The notes: a model not told the origin generated them from the sequence alone. A stretch of DNA of 64,000 nucleotides from Lishizhenia sp. (GCA_007117355.1 SKGS01000044.1:25527-89526); one strand, 5' to 3'; counted from the stretch's first letter, positions 8,725 through 17,434 are shown. Made by a program: numbers and translations.

Positions 8725-9897
8725 ATGAAGACTTACCTCAGAAAAGTTAGGGAAAACATTGACGCAAGGGGTATAACGTTTTTCGTCATGTTAATTATCT
8801 TGACCTTGTTTTGGTTAAGAGGGGTAAGTGGTTTGAAGTTTAATATTACGATAGTATTTACTGCAATTATAATAATTCAAAGTTTCTTTCTCAAAAAGTG
8901 GACAATACTTTTTTATTCCCTTAAGGTTGCTCTTGTGGTCATTTTTTTATTTGAAATAGTAGGTTCTAGAATTAACAATACCGCCTTAATCCGAAAGGTT
9001 CAAGACAATTACTTTTTAATGGATTCTGTTCAGGGGTATCGATTTGCACCTAATACATTGGGAGCAAAAAGCGCGTTACTAGTTGATGACCGTGTAGTTT
9101 ACTCTGTTTATTACAGTTCTGATGAGTTCGGAAGAAGAATTTGCAGTAACTCTGATATAGCATCGCTAAACAAAAAAAACAAGCATGTAGTGTTTCTCGG
9201 ATGTTCTTTTACATTTGGTGAAGGCCTCGATTGTGAATATTCAATTCCTTATTTAATTCAGGGAAAAGATGCTAAATTAAACACATATAATTATGCTTTT
9301 CGTGGATATGGTCCACACAATGACCTGCTTAACTTTCAGCCTGGTTTAAATATCATCAACAAAGACATTATTCAAGAGAAAGAAGGGTATGCTATATATA
9401 CCTATATTGACGACCATTTGAATCGGGTTTATGGTGGGGGCGAGTATTTGGCTTACGGTCACGACACACCTGATATTTTCATTGAAGACGATTCGGTACA
9501 AATTAGGAAGCGAGGTAGTTTTAATACGTGGTTAGCATTGAATATTTTCAACAAATCAGAAATACTCAAGTTGTTTAAAATTAATATTACTTACCCAAAA
9601 ACTGAGGAATACTACAAAAGGTTTGCAGAAATAATAAACTACACATCTTCGTTATACCATAGAGAGTTTACGCAAGGTAAGTTTTGCGTTGTGATTTATC
9701 CCAATCAAGATAAAGATTTAACTTGGGTAAAGTACCTTAGTGATAATATATTCTTTTTACATCCAGAAAGCCCCGTTGATTACGACACGAACTTAGAGGC
9801 ATATATTTTGGATACTATTTACGACAATCACCCAACAAGAATTATGAATGAATACTATTCTAACATCATTTATCAATCAATATTAAGTTTAGACTAA
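8725..9897 (+). CDS. Membrane-anchored SGNH/GDSL-type hydrolase
   Basis: 390 residues from the ATG at 8725; an upstream TTG at 8689 would only add 12 residues before the first helix. Three transmembrane helices lie at about 17-33, 39-56 and 61-80, followed by the stretch 'F-x-M-D-S-V-x-G-Y-R-F-x-P-N' common in this group. The nucleophile block is FLGCSFTFGEG (GCS in place of GDS), and the C-terminal Asp-His pair is in YDNHPTRIMNEYY. This suggests an esterase or acyltransferase-like enzyme acting on the outside of the inner membrane, for example on a polysaccharide or lipid; the substrate is unknown. No clear partner gene: it is followed by the convergent RNase R gene. Confidence 0.75.
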   Translation: MKTYLRKVRENIDARGITFFVMLIILTLFWLRGVSGLKFNITIVFTAIIIIQSFFLKKWTILFYSLKVALVVIFLFEIVGSRINNTALIRKVQDNYFLMDSVQGYRFAPNTLGAKSALLVDDRVVYSVYYSSDEFGRRICSNSDIASLNKKNKHVVFLGCSFTFGEGLDCEYSIPYLIQGKDAKLNTYNYAFRGYGPHNDLLNFQPGLNIINKDIIQEKEGYAIYTYIDDHLNRVYGGGEYLAYGHDTPDIFIEDDSVQIRKRGSFNTWLALNIFNKSEILKLFKINITYPKTEEYYKRFAEIINYTSSLYHREFTQGKFCVVIYPNQDKDLTWVKYLSDNIFFLHPESPVDYDTNLEAYILDTIYDNHPTRIMNEYYSNIIYQSILSLD

Positions 9898-9956
9898 TGA
9901 TTGTGATAGGTAAACAAAGTGATAGTACAAAAAAAGACAAAAAGCTTTTAACTATA

Positions 9957-12134
9957 TCAAAAGCCATTGTCCTCCGTTATCAACTCTAAATCAATTTGTC
10001 GTTTTGCTAAATCTGTTCCAATAATTTTAACTTTTACTTTATCCCCAAAGTTGAACTCCTCTTTATAACGTCTTCCAATAATAGCAAACTTATCAGCGTC
10101 AAAATAATAGTGGTCACCGGGAAGCGATTGCATAGTTACCATCCCTTCACAGTAATTTTCATCCATTCGAACAAATAAACCAAAATCAGCGAGTCCCGAA
10201 ACTGTTCCTGTGTATTCTTCTCCAAGTTTATCTTTTATGAATTTTACTTGAAAAAACTTGTTAGACTCTCGCTCTGCATCCGCTGATTTGCGTTCTTGAG
10301 CTGAAATATGCTTGCATACTTCCTGTAATTTTTTTCCGTAATTTATTTCTTTGTTGTTCAGTTTGTTAAACAAAATGCGATGTACGACTAAATCGGCATA
10401 CCTTCTGATTGGAGAAGTAAAATGCGTGTAAAATGAAAAGGCCAATCCATAATGCCCAATGTTTACCGTTTCATAGGTTGCCTTAGCCATTGATCGAATA
10501 GCCATCGTCTGAATCAAGGAATGCTCAGGAGTGTTTTTCGTTTCTGCAAACAATTGGTTTAATTGTTCAGATACGTTGTCCATCGAAGTAAATTTAACCT
10601 TGTATCCAAACTTATCAATGAACGTAGCAAACGTTTGAATTTTACCACTATCTGGCTTGTCGTGAACACGGTAAATAAAATTGGTGTTTGCTTCTTTCTT
10701 GCCTTTTATCTCTCCCACAAAATGGGCTACACGTCGATTGGCTAGGAGCATAAACTCCTCAATTAGTTTATTAGCATCTTTGGAAACTTTATGTACGACT
10801 TCCATTGGGTTTCCTTCATTGTCTAATTTAAAACGCAATTCGTCCGATTCTATGCTCAAAGCACCTTCTCTCAGACGTTTTTTTCGCAATTTTTTTGCTA
10901 TTTTATCTAGAAGTAACAACTCATTTTTAAGCACATCGCTCTTTCCTTCAATTGTGTCCTGCGCATCTTCATAAGCCAACCGATGGTCCGAATGAATCAC
11001 TGTTTTACCAAACCATTCTTTATGAAGCTTGCCATTGTCATCCAATTCTACCACAACAGAAAAAGTGTATTTATCTTCGTTTGGTCGCAGTGAGCACGCC
11101 ATATTGGATAATTGCTCTGGCAACATGGGTATCACCCGGTCAACAAGGTAAGTAGAGTTTCCTCGTTTCACAGCCTCTTTATCCAAGGCACTTCCTTCTG
11201 TAACATAATGACTTACATCGGCAATATGAATACCGATTTCATAATTTCCATTTTCTAAATAAGTGATAGAAAGCGCGTCATCAAAATCCTTTGCGTCAAA
11301 AGGGTCTATGGTAAAAGTTAAGGCGTCGCGCATATCTCTCCTTTTAGCAATTTCAGTATCATCCAGCTCAATTCCTACTTTTTCCGCAGCAGCAATGACT
11401 TCTTGAGGGAATTTCGACTCTAAGTCATTTTTAAATAAAATCCCAAGCATTTCAACATCATTATTACCAGGTTTTCCAAGTACTTCAACTACTTCACCAT
11501 ACGGATTTTCAACTCCTTTTGGCCAAGATGAAATACGAGCAATAACTTTATCCCCTTCTTGTGCTCCTTTTAATTTATCCAAAGGAATGTATAAATCAAT
11601 TTGTAATTTGGCATTGTCTGTTATCACAAATGCAAACTTTTTACTGATTTTGACTTCACCAACAAATAGTTTTGTTTTGCGGTCTATAACTTCTGAAACT
11701 ACACCCTCCTGACGACCTCTGCGGCTAGAAATAAGCTCTACTTTTACTGTATCACCATGAAGCGCACGGTTTAAGTTTTTGCCTGACACATAAATATCAT
11801 CCTCTCTTCCTTCAATTACAATGTAGGCGCCACCTCGACTTGTACCGTCAACAACACCAACGAGATTTGAGTTTTCAAGATTTAGGACAAAATTACCTCT
11901 GGAAACCTCATTTAAAAACCCTTCAGAAGATAGTTCAATTAAGCATTGAAGAACAAGTTTGCGGGTGTTGCTATCTTTGATTTCAAATCGTTCGCTAACA
12001 TGTTTGTAGGTAAAAGAATCTTCTTCATTATTCTTGAATAACTTTCGAATAGCATCTTTCAACTGTGTTTTAAACTTGGAATTTGGTGAAGATGACTTTT
12101 CTTTTTTATGTTTACCTTTTCTTTTTCTGCCCAT
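9957..12134 (-). CDS. rnr: Ribonuclease R
   Basis: 725 residues. 3'-to-5' exoribonuclease that degrades structured RNA, cytoplasmic. The N-terminus is basic (MGRKRKGKHKKEK), followed by a winged-helix/OB region, a cold-shock domain, and the RNB catalytic domain (about 255-580) with the metal-binding DPFDAKDFDDALSI at about 277-290. RNB signature SPIRRYADLVVHR follows, then a C-terminal S1 domain (about 640-718, GTVSGLADFGLFVRM). Length is within the family range. It lacks the long Lys-rich tail of the E. coli enzyme. It is transcribed alone, with a TACCTTTA box on the minus strand at 12162-12169. Confidence 0.96.
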   Translation of the reverse strand: MGRKRKGKHKKEKSSSPNSKFKTQLKDAIRKLFKNNEEDSFTYKHVSERFEIKDSNTRKLVLQCLIELSSEGFLNEVSRGNFVLNLENSNLVGVVDGTSRGGAYIVIEGREDDIYVSGKNLNRALHGDTVKVELISSRRGRQEGVVSEVIDRKTKLFVGEVKISKKFAFVITDNAKLQIDLYIPLDKLKGAQEGDKVIARISSWPKGVENPYGEVVEVLGKPGNNDVEMLGILFKNDLESKFPQEVIAAAEKVGIELDDTEIAKRRDMRDALTFTIDPFDAKDFDDALSITYLENGNYEIGIHIADVSHYVTEGSALDKEAVKRGNSTYLVDRVIPMLPEQLSNMACSLRPNEDKYTFSVVVELDDNGKLHKEWFGKTVIHSDHRLAYEDAQDTIEGKSDVLKNELLLLDKIAKKLRKKRLREGALSIESDELRFKLDNEGNPMEVVHKVSKDANKLIEEFMLLANRRVAHFVGEIKGKKEANTNFIYRVHDKPDSGKIQTFATFIDKFGYKVKFTSMDNVSEQLNQLFAETKNTPEHSLIQTMAIRSMAKATYETVNIGHYGLAFSFYTHFTSPIRRYADLVVHRILFNKLNNKEINYGKKLQEVCKHISAQERKSADAERESNKFFQVKFIKDKLGEEYTGTVSGLADFGLFVRMDENYCEGMVTMQSLPGDHYYFDADKFAIIGRRYKEEFNFGDKVKVKIIGTDLAKRQIDLELITEDNGF

Positions 12135-12259
12135 TTATAGCTTGTTCTATAATTACAGGGTTAAAGGTAAGGGATTTTTGGGAGTTATTAGATAAATTGA
12201 AATTCAATTGCATTTAGAACATCTGATTCTGTTTTCAAATAAAACATCTATTCTTAAGC

Positions 12260-12314
12260 GATTTTTAAACCGTTTTTAAACATTTTCAAACCTTATTGAA
12301 ACCTTTTTAAAACG
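12260..12314. repeat. Five phased TTTT-AAAC units (candidate curved DNA)
   Basis: Five degenerate copies of a TTTTTAAAC-like unit follow each other, with the AAAC blocks at 12267, 12278, 12288, 12299 and 12310. The spacings are therefore 11, 10, 11 and 11 bases, close to one helical turn. Phased A/T tracts of this kind typically bend DNA. The array lies 40-94 bases upstream of the zinc-ribbon gene and between it and the divergent rnr start. Confidence 0.55.
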
Positions 12315-12353
12315 GATGCGTAGCATAACAACCAACCAAATAAAACAAAGCTT

Positions 12354-12716
12354 ATGCGATCAAAGACATGTATTCAATGTGGAACGATTTTTCAAGGAAG
12401 AGCTAATAAAAAGTTTTGTTCTTCTTCTTGCAAAAATGAATATCACAATGAACAGTATCGAAATCAGAACCAAGTTTTAATGCGCTTGGACAAAATTCTG
12501 CACAAAAACAGAACAGTGCTCAAAGATATGTATGCAGTTTACAGAAGTACGCCTGTGAGTTTGGAAGTTCTAAAAGCTAGAGGATTTCATCCTGATTTTC
12601 ATACGCATATTTTTACATCTCCAGCAGGGGGTAAATTTACAATGGTTTACGATGTAGGGTACAAGCAGCATTTTGATAATCAGATTCAAATTGTTGAACA
12701 TGATGTTGAAGCATAA
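12354..12716 (+). CDS. Small zinc-ribbon protein of unknown function
   Basis: 120 residues, no signal peptide. The N-terminus has two cysteine pairs, CIQC at 5-8 and CSSSC at 22-26, spaced as a treble-clef or zinc-ribbon of the type found in DUF2116-like and HNH-adjacent proteins. The remainder is predicted helix then a short beta-rich tail (FTMVYDVGYKQHF). Related small proteins are common in Flavobacteriia with no known role. It may bind nucleic acid. The galE gene begins 36 bases downstream on the same strand. Confidence 0.75.
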   Translation: MRSKTCIQCGTIFQGRANKKFCSSSCKNEYHNEQYRNQNQVLMRLDKILHKNRTVLKDMYAVYRSTPVSLEVLKARGFHPDFHTHIFTSPAGGKFTMVYDVGYKQHFDNQIQIVEHDVEA

Positions 12717-12752
12717 ACCAAAAACGATTTAGTCACAGTTTAGATTTAATTT

Positions 12753-13790
12753 ATGTCAGAATTAAAAAGTGTTTTAGTAACAGGTGGGGCTGGGTACATT
12801 GGTTCTCACACAGTAATCGCTCTAATTGAACAAGGATTTAACCCAATCATTATTGATGATTTGAGAAATGCAAAGGAGGATGTTGTCCCAAGAGTAGAAG
12901 AAATTACTGGTAAAAAAATTCTTCATTTCCCTATTGCTTGTCAGGACAAAGCAGCTGTGGATAAAATAGTAAAAGAACATCCTATTTGGGGGGTTATTCA
13001 TTTTGCAGCAGATAAAGCTGTAGGTGAGTCCGTTGAAAATCCGTTAAAGTATTTCGATAATAACCTTGGAGGTTTAGTTGCTTTGTTAGAGGTTCTTAAA
13101 GATAATGGTGTTAGCCGCTTAGTTTTCTCTTCATCTTGTACTGTTTATGGTATTGCAAAATCCATTCCCGTAGATGAAAGCAACCCTGTGTCTTACAATT
13201 CTCCGTATGGTTTCACAAAGTTGGTTAACGAACAAATGTTAGAGCAATTTAATGCTGCACATCCAGAATTCAAAATGGTTTTATTGCGCTATTTTAATCC
13301 AGTAGGTGCTCATCCATCTACCATTATTGGAGAAGAACCACAAGGTGTACCTTCGAACTTGTTGCCATTTTTAACACAAACTGCTGCAGGAATTAGACCG
13401 GTTTTAACAGTTTATGGAGATGATTACGATACTCCAGATGGTACTTGTATCAGAGATTATATTCATGTTTCCGATTTGGCAGAAGCACATGTTGCTGCTC
13501 TAGAATACATGGAAAAAGAAGACAGTCCTTCGTTTGATGTAATTAATATTGGCACAGGAAAAGGAACAAGTGTAAAAGAAATGATTGATTGCTTTGAAGA
13601 GAATTGTGGCACAAAACTTAATTGGCAAGTGGGTCCACGCAGACCAGGTGATGTTCCTGCAATTTATGCCGATGCAACAAGAGCTGAAGAAAAATTAGGA
13701 TGGAAAGCTCGCTTTTCTGTAAAAGATGCAGTAACTTCGGCGTGGAATTACCAGCAAAAACGTCTGGAAAAATTGAAAAGCAATTCGTGA
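12753..13790 (+). CDS. galE: UDP-glucose 4-epimerase GalE
   Basis: 345 residues. Interconverts UDP-glucose and UDP-galactose for the Leloir pathway and for surface polysaccharide synthesis. It is an NAD-binding short-chain dehydrogenase with GGAGYIG at residues 11-17, catalytic Ser128 in SSSCTVYG, and Tyr152/Lys156 in the Y-x-x-x-K motif (PYGFTK). NPVGAHPST and GDDYDTPDGTCIRDY are typical of GalE. Length is normal. The stop codon overlaps the GTG start of the next gene (GTGA), so translation of the downstream membrane protein is probably coupled. Confidence 0.95.
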   Translation: MSELKSVLVTGGAGYIGSHTVIALIEQGFNPIIIDDLRNAKEDVVPRVEEITGKKILHFPIACQDKAAVDKIVKEHPIWGVIHFAADKAVGESVENPLKYFDNNLGGLVALLEVLKDNGVSRLVFSSSCTVYGIAKSIPVDESNPVSYNSPYGFTKLVNEQMLEQFNAAHPEFKMVLLRYFNPVGAHPSTIIGEEPQGVPSNLLPFLTQTAAGIRPVLTVYGDDYDTPDGTCIRDYIHVSDLAEAHVAALEYMEKEDSPSFDVINIGTGKGTSVKEMIDCFEENCGTKLNWQVGPRRPGDVPAIYADATRAEEKLGWKARFSVKDAVTSAWNYQQKRLEKLKSNS

Positions 13791-14551
13791 AAAAAACAAG
13801 TCTCTTTTTTGTTCTAGTATTCTTTTTTAGTAGTCTAAGTTTAGGGCAATACATTGCTAAACAAGAAAACCTCGTCTCCCGATACAAACCTGGTGTTGGT
13901 TGGTTTTTTTCTGGCGCAAAGCCTTATGAAGAAGGTAAACTAAGAAAGTACGATAGGTTAATGATAGACATTACCTACGATGACTGGCACGGAGATAGGG
14001 ATTACTTTACTAGCCCCTGGAATTCTATAGGTTTTAGTGTAAGCTGGATGAACAACATTGTCTTGACCAAAGCAAATACATTTAGCATTGGTTGGGGTTT
14101 AGGTTACAGTAGATTCAACAACCGAAGTCTGTTAAATATTTTTCACAACGATGAGGAAGGGTTCACACAAGCGGTTGTTATTGACCCGGATGATTTCCCA
14201 AATGAAAAGAGAAGTTTTCATGCCAATTACATTGAACTACCAATTGAGTTCCGTTTTAGAACGAAAGGCTACCAGCACTTTAAGTTTATGGTAGGTGGAA
14301 AAATAGGTTATCAGTTAAGTGCAATTCGTAGAACTACATTTTTCGCTAATCAAGAAGGAAGCGGCACAAAATACACGAATAAATTGTCTGGCTTTCCAGA
14401 CAATAATCCTCTGCGATATGGGGTTACAGCGAGAATTGGAATTCGAAACTATGCTTTGTTTGCAGCCTATTATTTTTCGCCTATTTTTCAAAACGAACAA
14501 AGTATTCAATTAACACCGCTTTCCGTTGGGCTTACGATTTCATTGTTTTAA
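13787..14551 (+). CDS. Outer-membrane beta-barrel-like protein coupled to galE
   Basis: 254 residues starting at the GTG at 13787, which overlaps the galE stop by four bases and begins a clear signal peptide (MKKTSLFFVLVFF...SLG). A longer frame extends 29 codons upstream inside galE but has no signal and is a reading artefact. The mature sequence contains several amphipathic strands ending in aromatics (for example FHANYIELPIEFRFR, FKFMVGGKIGYQLS, YALFAAYYFSP) and ends LSVGLTISLF, where the terminal Phe is typical of outer-membrane proteins (porT-like or OMP_b-brl type). Exact family not identified. Function unknown. Confidence 0.8.
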   Translation: MKKTSLFFVLVFFFSSLSLGQYIAKQENLVSRYKPGVGWFFSGAKPYEEGKLRKYDRLMIDITYDDWHGDRDYFTSPWNSIGFSVSWMNNIVLTKANTFSIGWGLGYSRFNNRSLLNIFHNDEEGFTQAVVIDPDDFPNEKRSFHANYIELPIEFRFRTKGYQHFKFMVGGKIGYQLSAIRRTTFFANQEGSGTKYTNKLSGFPDNNPLRYGVTARIGIRNYALFAAYYFSPIFQNEQSIQLTPLSVGLTISLF

Positions 14552-14767
14552 TATAAAGAAATAAAAAGGGGTATACCTTGATTAAACTGGTTGTTTTAAC
14601 TTGTTTGTTTATTACCATTAAAACAAAAGAAGAACTTGTAAATGTTAATCAAATCTGTAATTACCTTATACATTTCCTTTTAAAAAATCAATTAAGACAA
14701 GGTTAAGCTTAAAATAAAACACTAAATTCGTTTCACGACTTTCTTAAACTTTAAATTAGAAACGAAT

Positions 14768-14953
14768 ATGAGCGAGCAAGAAGTATTAGATAAAATCAAG
14801 TCTTTAAAGTCAAATTTGACAGGTAATATTTTTGAAGACGGTGAAGTGCAACAAGAGATTTATGAACTTAAGAAAAAGCTTCGTCCCGAAATAGAGTCTA
14901 ATCCCGAATTGGATGATTTCGACGATGAAGATTGCTTATATTGTGGAAGCTAA
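14768..14953 (+). CDS. Small acidic protein with a C-terminal CxxC
   Basis: 61 residues, no signal peptide. Mostly charged helix with a strongly acidic end (ELDDFDDEDCLYCGS) that finishes with a C-x-x-C pair two residues before the end. It could bind a metal or be redox active; no family is recognised. A TAAATTCG box at 14723-14730 (one mismatch to TAnnTTTG) precedes the ATG by 37 bases. The downstream lipoprotein starts 2 bases after its stop, so the two are co-transcribed. Confidence 0.6.
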   Translation: MSEQEVLDKIKSLKSNLTGNIFEDGEVQQEIYELKKKLRPEIESNPELDDFDDEDCLYCGS

Positions 14954-14955
14954 CC

Positions 14956-15624
14956 ATGCCTTTTATTAAAGCAATCATACTGTTTTGTTTATCTGCAATT
15001 GTAGCTACAGGCTGTATTGAGTTAATTGAAGACGTTTCATTAAACGAAGATGGCGGTGGGGTTTATAAACTAACAATCAATCTTAATAGCAGTCAGGTTA
15101 AAATCAATTCTATTTTAGCCATGGACAGCATAAAAGGAAGAAAAGTACCCAATAAAATGGATATTGAAAAATCCATTTTAGAATTTAAGACCGCACTTCA
15201 ATCAGAAAAAGGAATAAGCGATGTGAAATTGGAAGCAAACTTAGATGATTACATTTTTAAACTAACCTGTTCTTTCGATGATTACAACTCTTTGTATCCT
15301 TCTATTCAAAATGCTGGAAATAATATACAAAAAAGAGAAAATAATAAGGAAGCGATTGTCACACCTTGGTTGTTGTCTAAGGCTAGTTTTACTAAAAAAC
15401 CACTCTTTATTGAAGATGAATGGCGCAGCAAACTAGCAGCAGAAGAAGATAACCAACTACTAAAAAAAGGAAAATATACTTTTATTTTGCGCCCTATTAA
15501 AGCGATAAGCACTGCTTCACCCGAAACCATTAAAATAGCTAAAAATAATCGTGCAGCACTATGGCAAACCTCTGTTTACGATTTAATTTTTAAAGAACAA
15601 GAAAAACTTCAAATAGAGTGGTAA
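14956..15624 (+). CDS. Lipoprotein of unknown function (DUF3153/LppM-like start)
   Basis: 222 residues from the ATG at 14956; a start 24 bases upstream would spoil the signal. The N-terminus is a lipoprotein signal with lipobox VATGC at residue 19, so the mature protein is lipid-anchored in the periplasm or outer membrane. The mature start (CIELIEDVSLNEDGGGVY) resembles the 'C-x-x-x-x-x-D-V-x-L-N-x-D-G-S-G' pattern of LppM/DUF3153-type lipoproteins. The rest is charged with no recognised motif. It lies in a two-gene unit with the acidic CxxC protein and converges on the NlpC gene after 12 bases. Confidence 0.75.
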   Translation: MPFIKAIILFCLSAIVATGCIELIEDVSLNEDGGGVYKLTINLNSSQVKINSILAMDSIKGRKVPNKMDIEKSILEFKTALQSEKGISDVKLEANLDDYIFKLTCSFDDYNSLYPSIQNAGNNIQKRENNKEAIVTPWLLSKASFTKKPLFIEDEWRSKLAAEEDNQLLKKGKYTFILRPIKAISTASPETIKIAKNNRAALWQTSVYDLIFKEQEKLQIEW

Positions 15625-15636
15625 AAGGGTGGCTAA

Positions 15637-16176
15637 TTAATGCCTTCCTGCGGCGAAAAAATGCCTTTTGTAATAAGGGTCAGATATATCACTAATTACC
15701 ACTCCTTGACTTCTAGATGCATGAACAAACTTTCCGTTTTGCAAATAGATTCCAACATGGGAAACATACGACTTGTTTATCTTGAAAAATATCAAATCCC
15801 CCTCTTGCAATTCGCTTTTTTCAATTTTCTTGCATTGTCTGTAAATGGAGGATGCGGTGCCAACTATCGGGTCAAAATAAATCGCCTTGGAGAGCTGCAT
15901 AACAAGTCGAGAGCAATCAACACCTTTTTTTGTTCCATGTCCGTATTTGTAAGGAACACCAAACCAATCGTTGATTTCACAATATAAATCTTCACAAACA
16001 ATAGCAGAAGAGTTAATTCCATACTGTTCAAAAAGGTCAAAAGAAGCACTGTCTAAACAATTAAAATGTTCAATATTTATACTTTCTGAGTGGACAGTAT
16101 CATGATAGTTGTTGCCTAATACGAAGCTTTGAAAAAGCACTACAACAAATATCAAAAAGAGAAAACGAATGGACAT
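15637..16176 (-). CDS. NlpC/P60-family cell-wall peptidase
   Basis: 179 residues. Secreted cysteine endopeptidase likely to cleave peptidoglycan stem peptides. Signal peptide 1-21, then a short linker and an NlpC/P60 domain (about 65-175). The catalytic triad is visible: Cys88 in KKGVDCSRL (DCSR instead of the usual DCSG), His140 in SYVSHVGIYL and His152 in KFVHASRS. ELQEGDLIFF precedes the His, as usual. Length is typical for a single-domain member. A TAATTTCG box sits upstream at 16196-16203 on the minus strand. Confidence 0.88.
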   Translation of the reverse strand: MSIRFLFLIFVVVLFQSFVLGNNYHDTVHSESINIEHFNCLDSASFDLFEQYGINSSAIVCEDLYCEINDWFGVPYKYGHGTKKGVDCSRLVMQLSKAIYFDPIVGTASSIYRQCKKIEKSELQEGDLIFFKINKSYVSHVGIYLQNGKFVHASRSQGVVISDISDPYYKRHFFAAGRH

Positions 16177-16282
16177 ACCTTTTTCTATTTGGCTGCGAAA
16201 TTACACAAGTTGAATCAGAATGTATAATTACAAATACAAAAAAAGGTTAACAACAAAATGTTAGTTTACTGTTTTAGAAGAA

Positions 16283-16495
16283 CTAAGCGTTACGACCATT
16301 ACGTAACGAAGAAAAGCCAAACAAGTGGTAAATAGGACAAAATTTGGTTAAACTACTGGTGAAGAAAATTATTCCAAAAATCAACAACACTAATGCTGTT
16401 GAAGTATTTACAATATTGAAAAGGTATAGTAGCGTAAAAATAACAGTTAAACTTAAACGAATAATACTATCTATGGGGCCAAGGTTTTTTCTCAT
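16283..16495 (-). CDS. DUF2892 small inner-membrane protein
   Basis: 70 residues from the ATG at 16495 (MRKNLGPIDSIIRL), the canonical start of this family: 'M-x-x-N-x-G-x-x-D-R-x-x-R'. Two transmembrane helices follow (about 16-34 and 39-55), then SSLTKFCPIYHLFG with the family's conserved C-P-x-Y. A longer open frame reaching 16549 would include the promoter box at 16513-16520 and is not supported. DUF2892 proteins often accompany rhodaneses, thioredoxin-like proteins and Crp/Fnr regulators, as here. The molecular role is unknown. Confidence 0.85.
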   Translation of the reverse strand: MRKNLGPIDSIIRLSLTVIFTLLYLFNIVNTSTALVLLIFGIIFFTSSLTKFCPIYHLFGFSSLRNGRNA

Positions 16496-16512
16496 AATTT
16501 TCAAATGAGCCA

Positions 16513-16542
16513 CAAAAGTAATGACTTTATTCGAATAACAAT
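16513..16542 (-). promoter_or_regulatory. Promoter of the DUF2892 gene
   Basis: On the minus strand there is a perfect TACTTTTG (-7 box TAnnTTTG) at 16513-16520 and ATTG (one mismatch to TTTG) at 16539-16542, separated by 18 bases. The start codon at 16495 lies 17 bases downstream of the -7 box. Confidence 0.5.
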
Positions 16543-16680
16543 GTAACAAAAGTGCTATTGTATATTTGGTTTTACTATTTTATTAGTGGTTTTAATAGTT
16601 TACCGATATGCGATGTATCGAATTTGTAGAGATAAAGTTAATAGAATACGGGTTAGCAAATAATAACGCTGTTTTTCCCT

Positions 16681-17328
16681 TTAATTCTGAACAAAATCGC
16701 TCAAAAGTTTGATTTGATTTCGGTACAACAATAGAAGTTTATCGTTCTCCATTTTTTTCAATAAACGAGAAATTACTACACGAGAAGTTGCCATGTCTGT
16801 TGCTATTTGCTCATGGGACAGATTAATGAGTGAAGAGCCAGAAGTTGAAGCCTTTAGCTTTAAATAATTTATCAAGCGTTCATCTAGTTTTTGAAAAGCT
16901 ATTTGGTCAATTGTATGAAGCATTTCATTAAAACGATTTCTAATGGTGGTCATTACAAAGCTTTTCCAAGTAGGATACGTCATTAACCATTCATCCATTA
17001 CCGCAATTGGAATAGTCAACATTTCAACATCTTGTTCGGCCACGGCTTTTATTTCGCTTGGAAATTGTTCCATACAGCAAGTAAATGTCATGGCGCAACT
17101 CTCTTTAGCATTTACAAAATAGAGCAAAATCTCTCGGCCTTCTTCGTCCATTCTAGAAACCTTAACAATTCCAGAAACAATAACTGGCATAACTCGAACG
17201 ATTTGACCATAATCTAAAATCGTATCACCAGCTTTAATTTCAGCATAAGAAGATTTTTCTCTCAGCTCATTTAAAAGCTCTGGCTCAAATACATGTTTAA
17301 AATGTTCTAAAACATCCATTTCCTTCAT
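16681..17328 (-). CDS. Crp/Fnr-family transcriptional regulator
   Basis: 215 residues. An N-terminal cyclic-nucleotide-binding-type sensor domain (about 10-125), a long dimer helix and a C-terminal winged HTH with LSHEQIATDMATSRVVISRLLKK at about 168-190, where the recognition helix is obvious. There is no N-terminal Fnr-type iron-sulfur cysteine cluster, but a SCAMTFTCC motif lies in the beta-barrel; a redox role for these cysteines is possible. It sits between a DUF2892 gene and a bacilliredoxin, which together suggest control of a redox or sulfur stress response. A hairpin lies 43-67 bases upstream of the start. MDVLEHF at 17319 is an alternative start. Confidence 0.85.
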   Translation of the reverse strand: MKEMDVLEHFKHVFEPELLNELREKSSYAEIKAGDTILDYGQIVRVMPVIVSGIVKVSRMDEEGREILLYFVNAKESCAMTFTCCMEQFPSEIKAVAEQDVEMLTIPIAVMDEWLMTYPTWKSFVMTTIRNRFNEMLHTIDQIAFQKLDERLINYLKLKASTSGSSLINLSHEQIATDMATSRVVISRLLKKMENDKLLLLYRNQIKLLSDFVQN

Positions 17329-17370
17329 TATTAAAAGTCATAAAAATAGTAAATCCTTTTTTATAGGAAA

Positions 17371-17434
17371 ATGCTTTCACTGCTTGTCAAAGCATGTTTT
17401 TAAACAGAGCCAGAACAATGAAAGTCCTGGCTTT
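17371..17434 (-). terminator. Two hairpins downstream of the bacilliredoxin gene
   Basis: AAAGCCAG-like and CTGGCTCT arms (17406-17413 with 17427-17434) form one stem, and ATGCTTT (17371-17377) pairs with AAAGCAT (17389-17395) to form another, followed on the minus strand by TTTTCC. Together they could terminate the bacilliredoxin transcript. The second is also 43-67 bases upstream of the Crp/Fnr start and could be an operator instead. Confidence 0.4.

Noticed and set aside
16496-16549. Longer N-terminus for the DUF2892 protein
   Set aside because: The extension would cover a perfect -7 box and does not match the family start.
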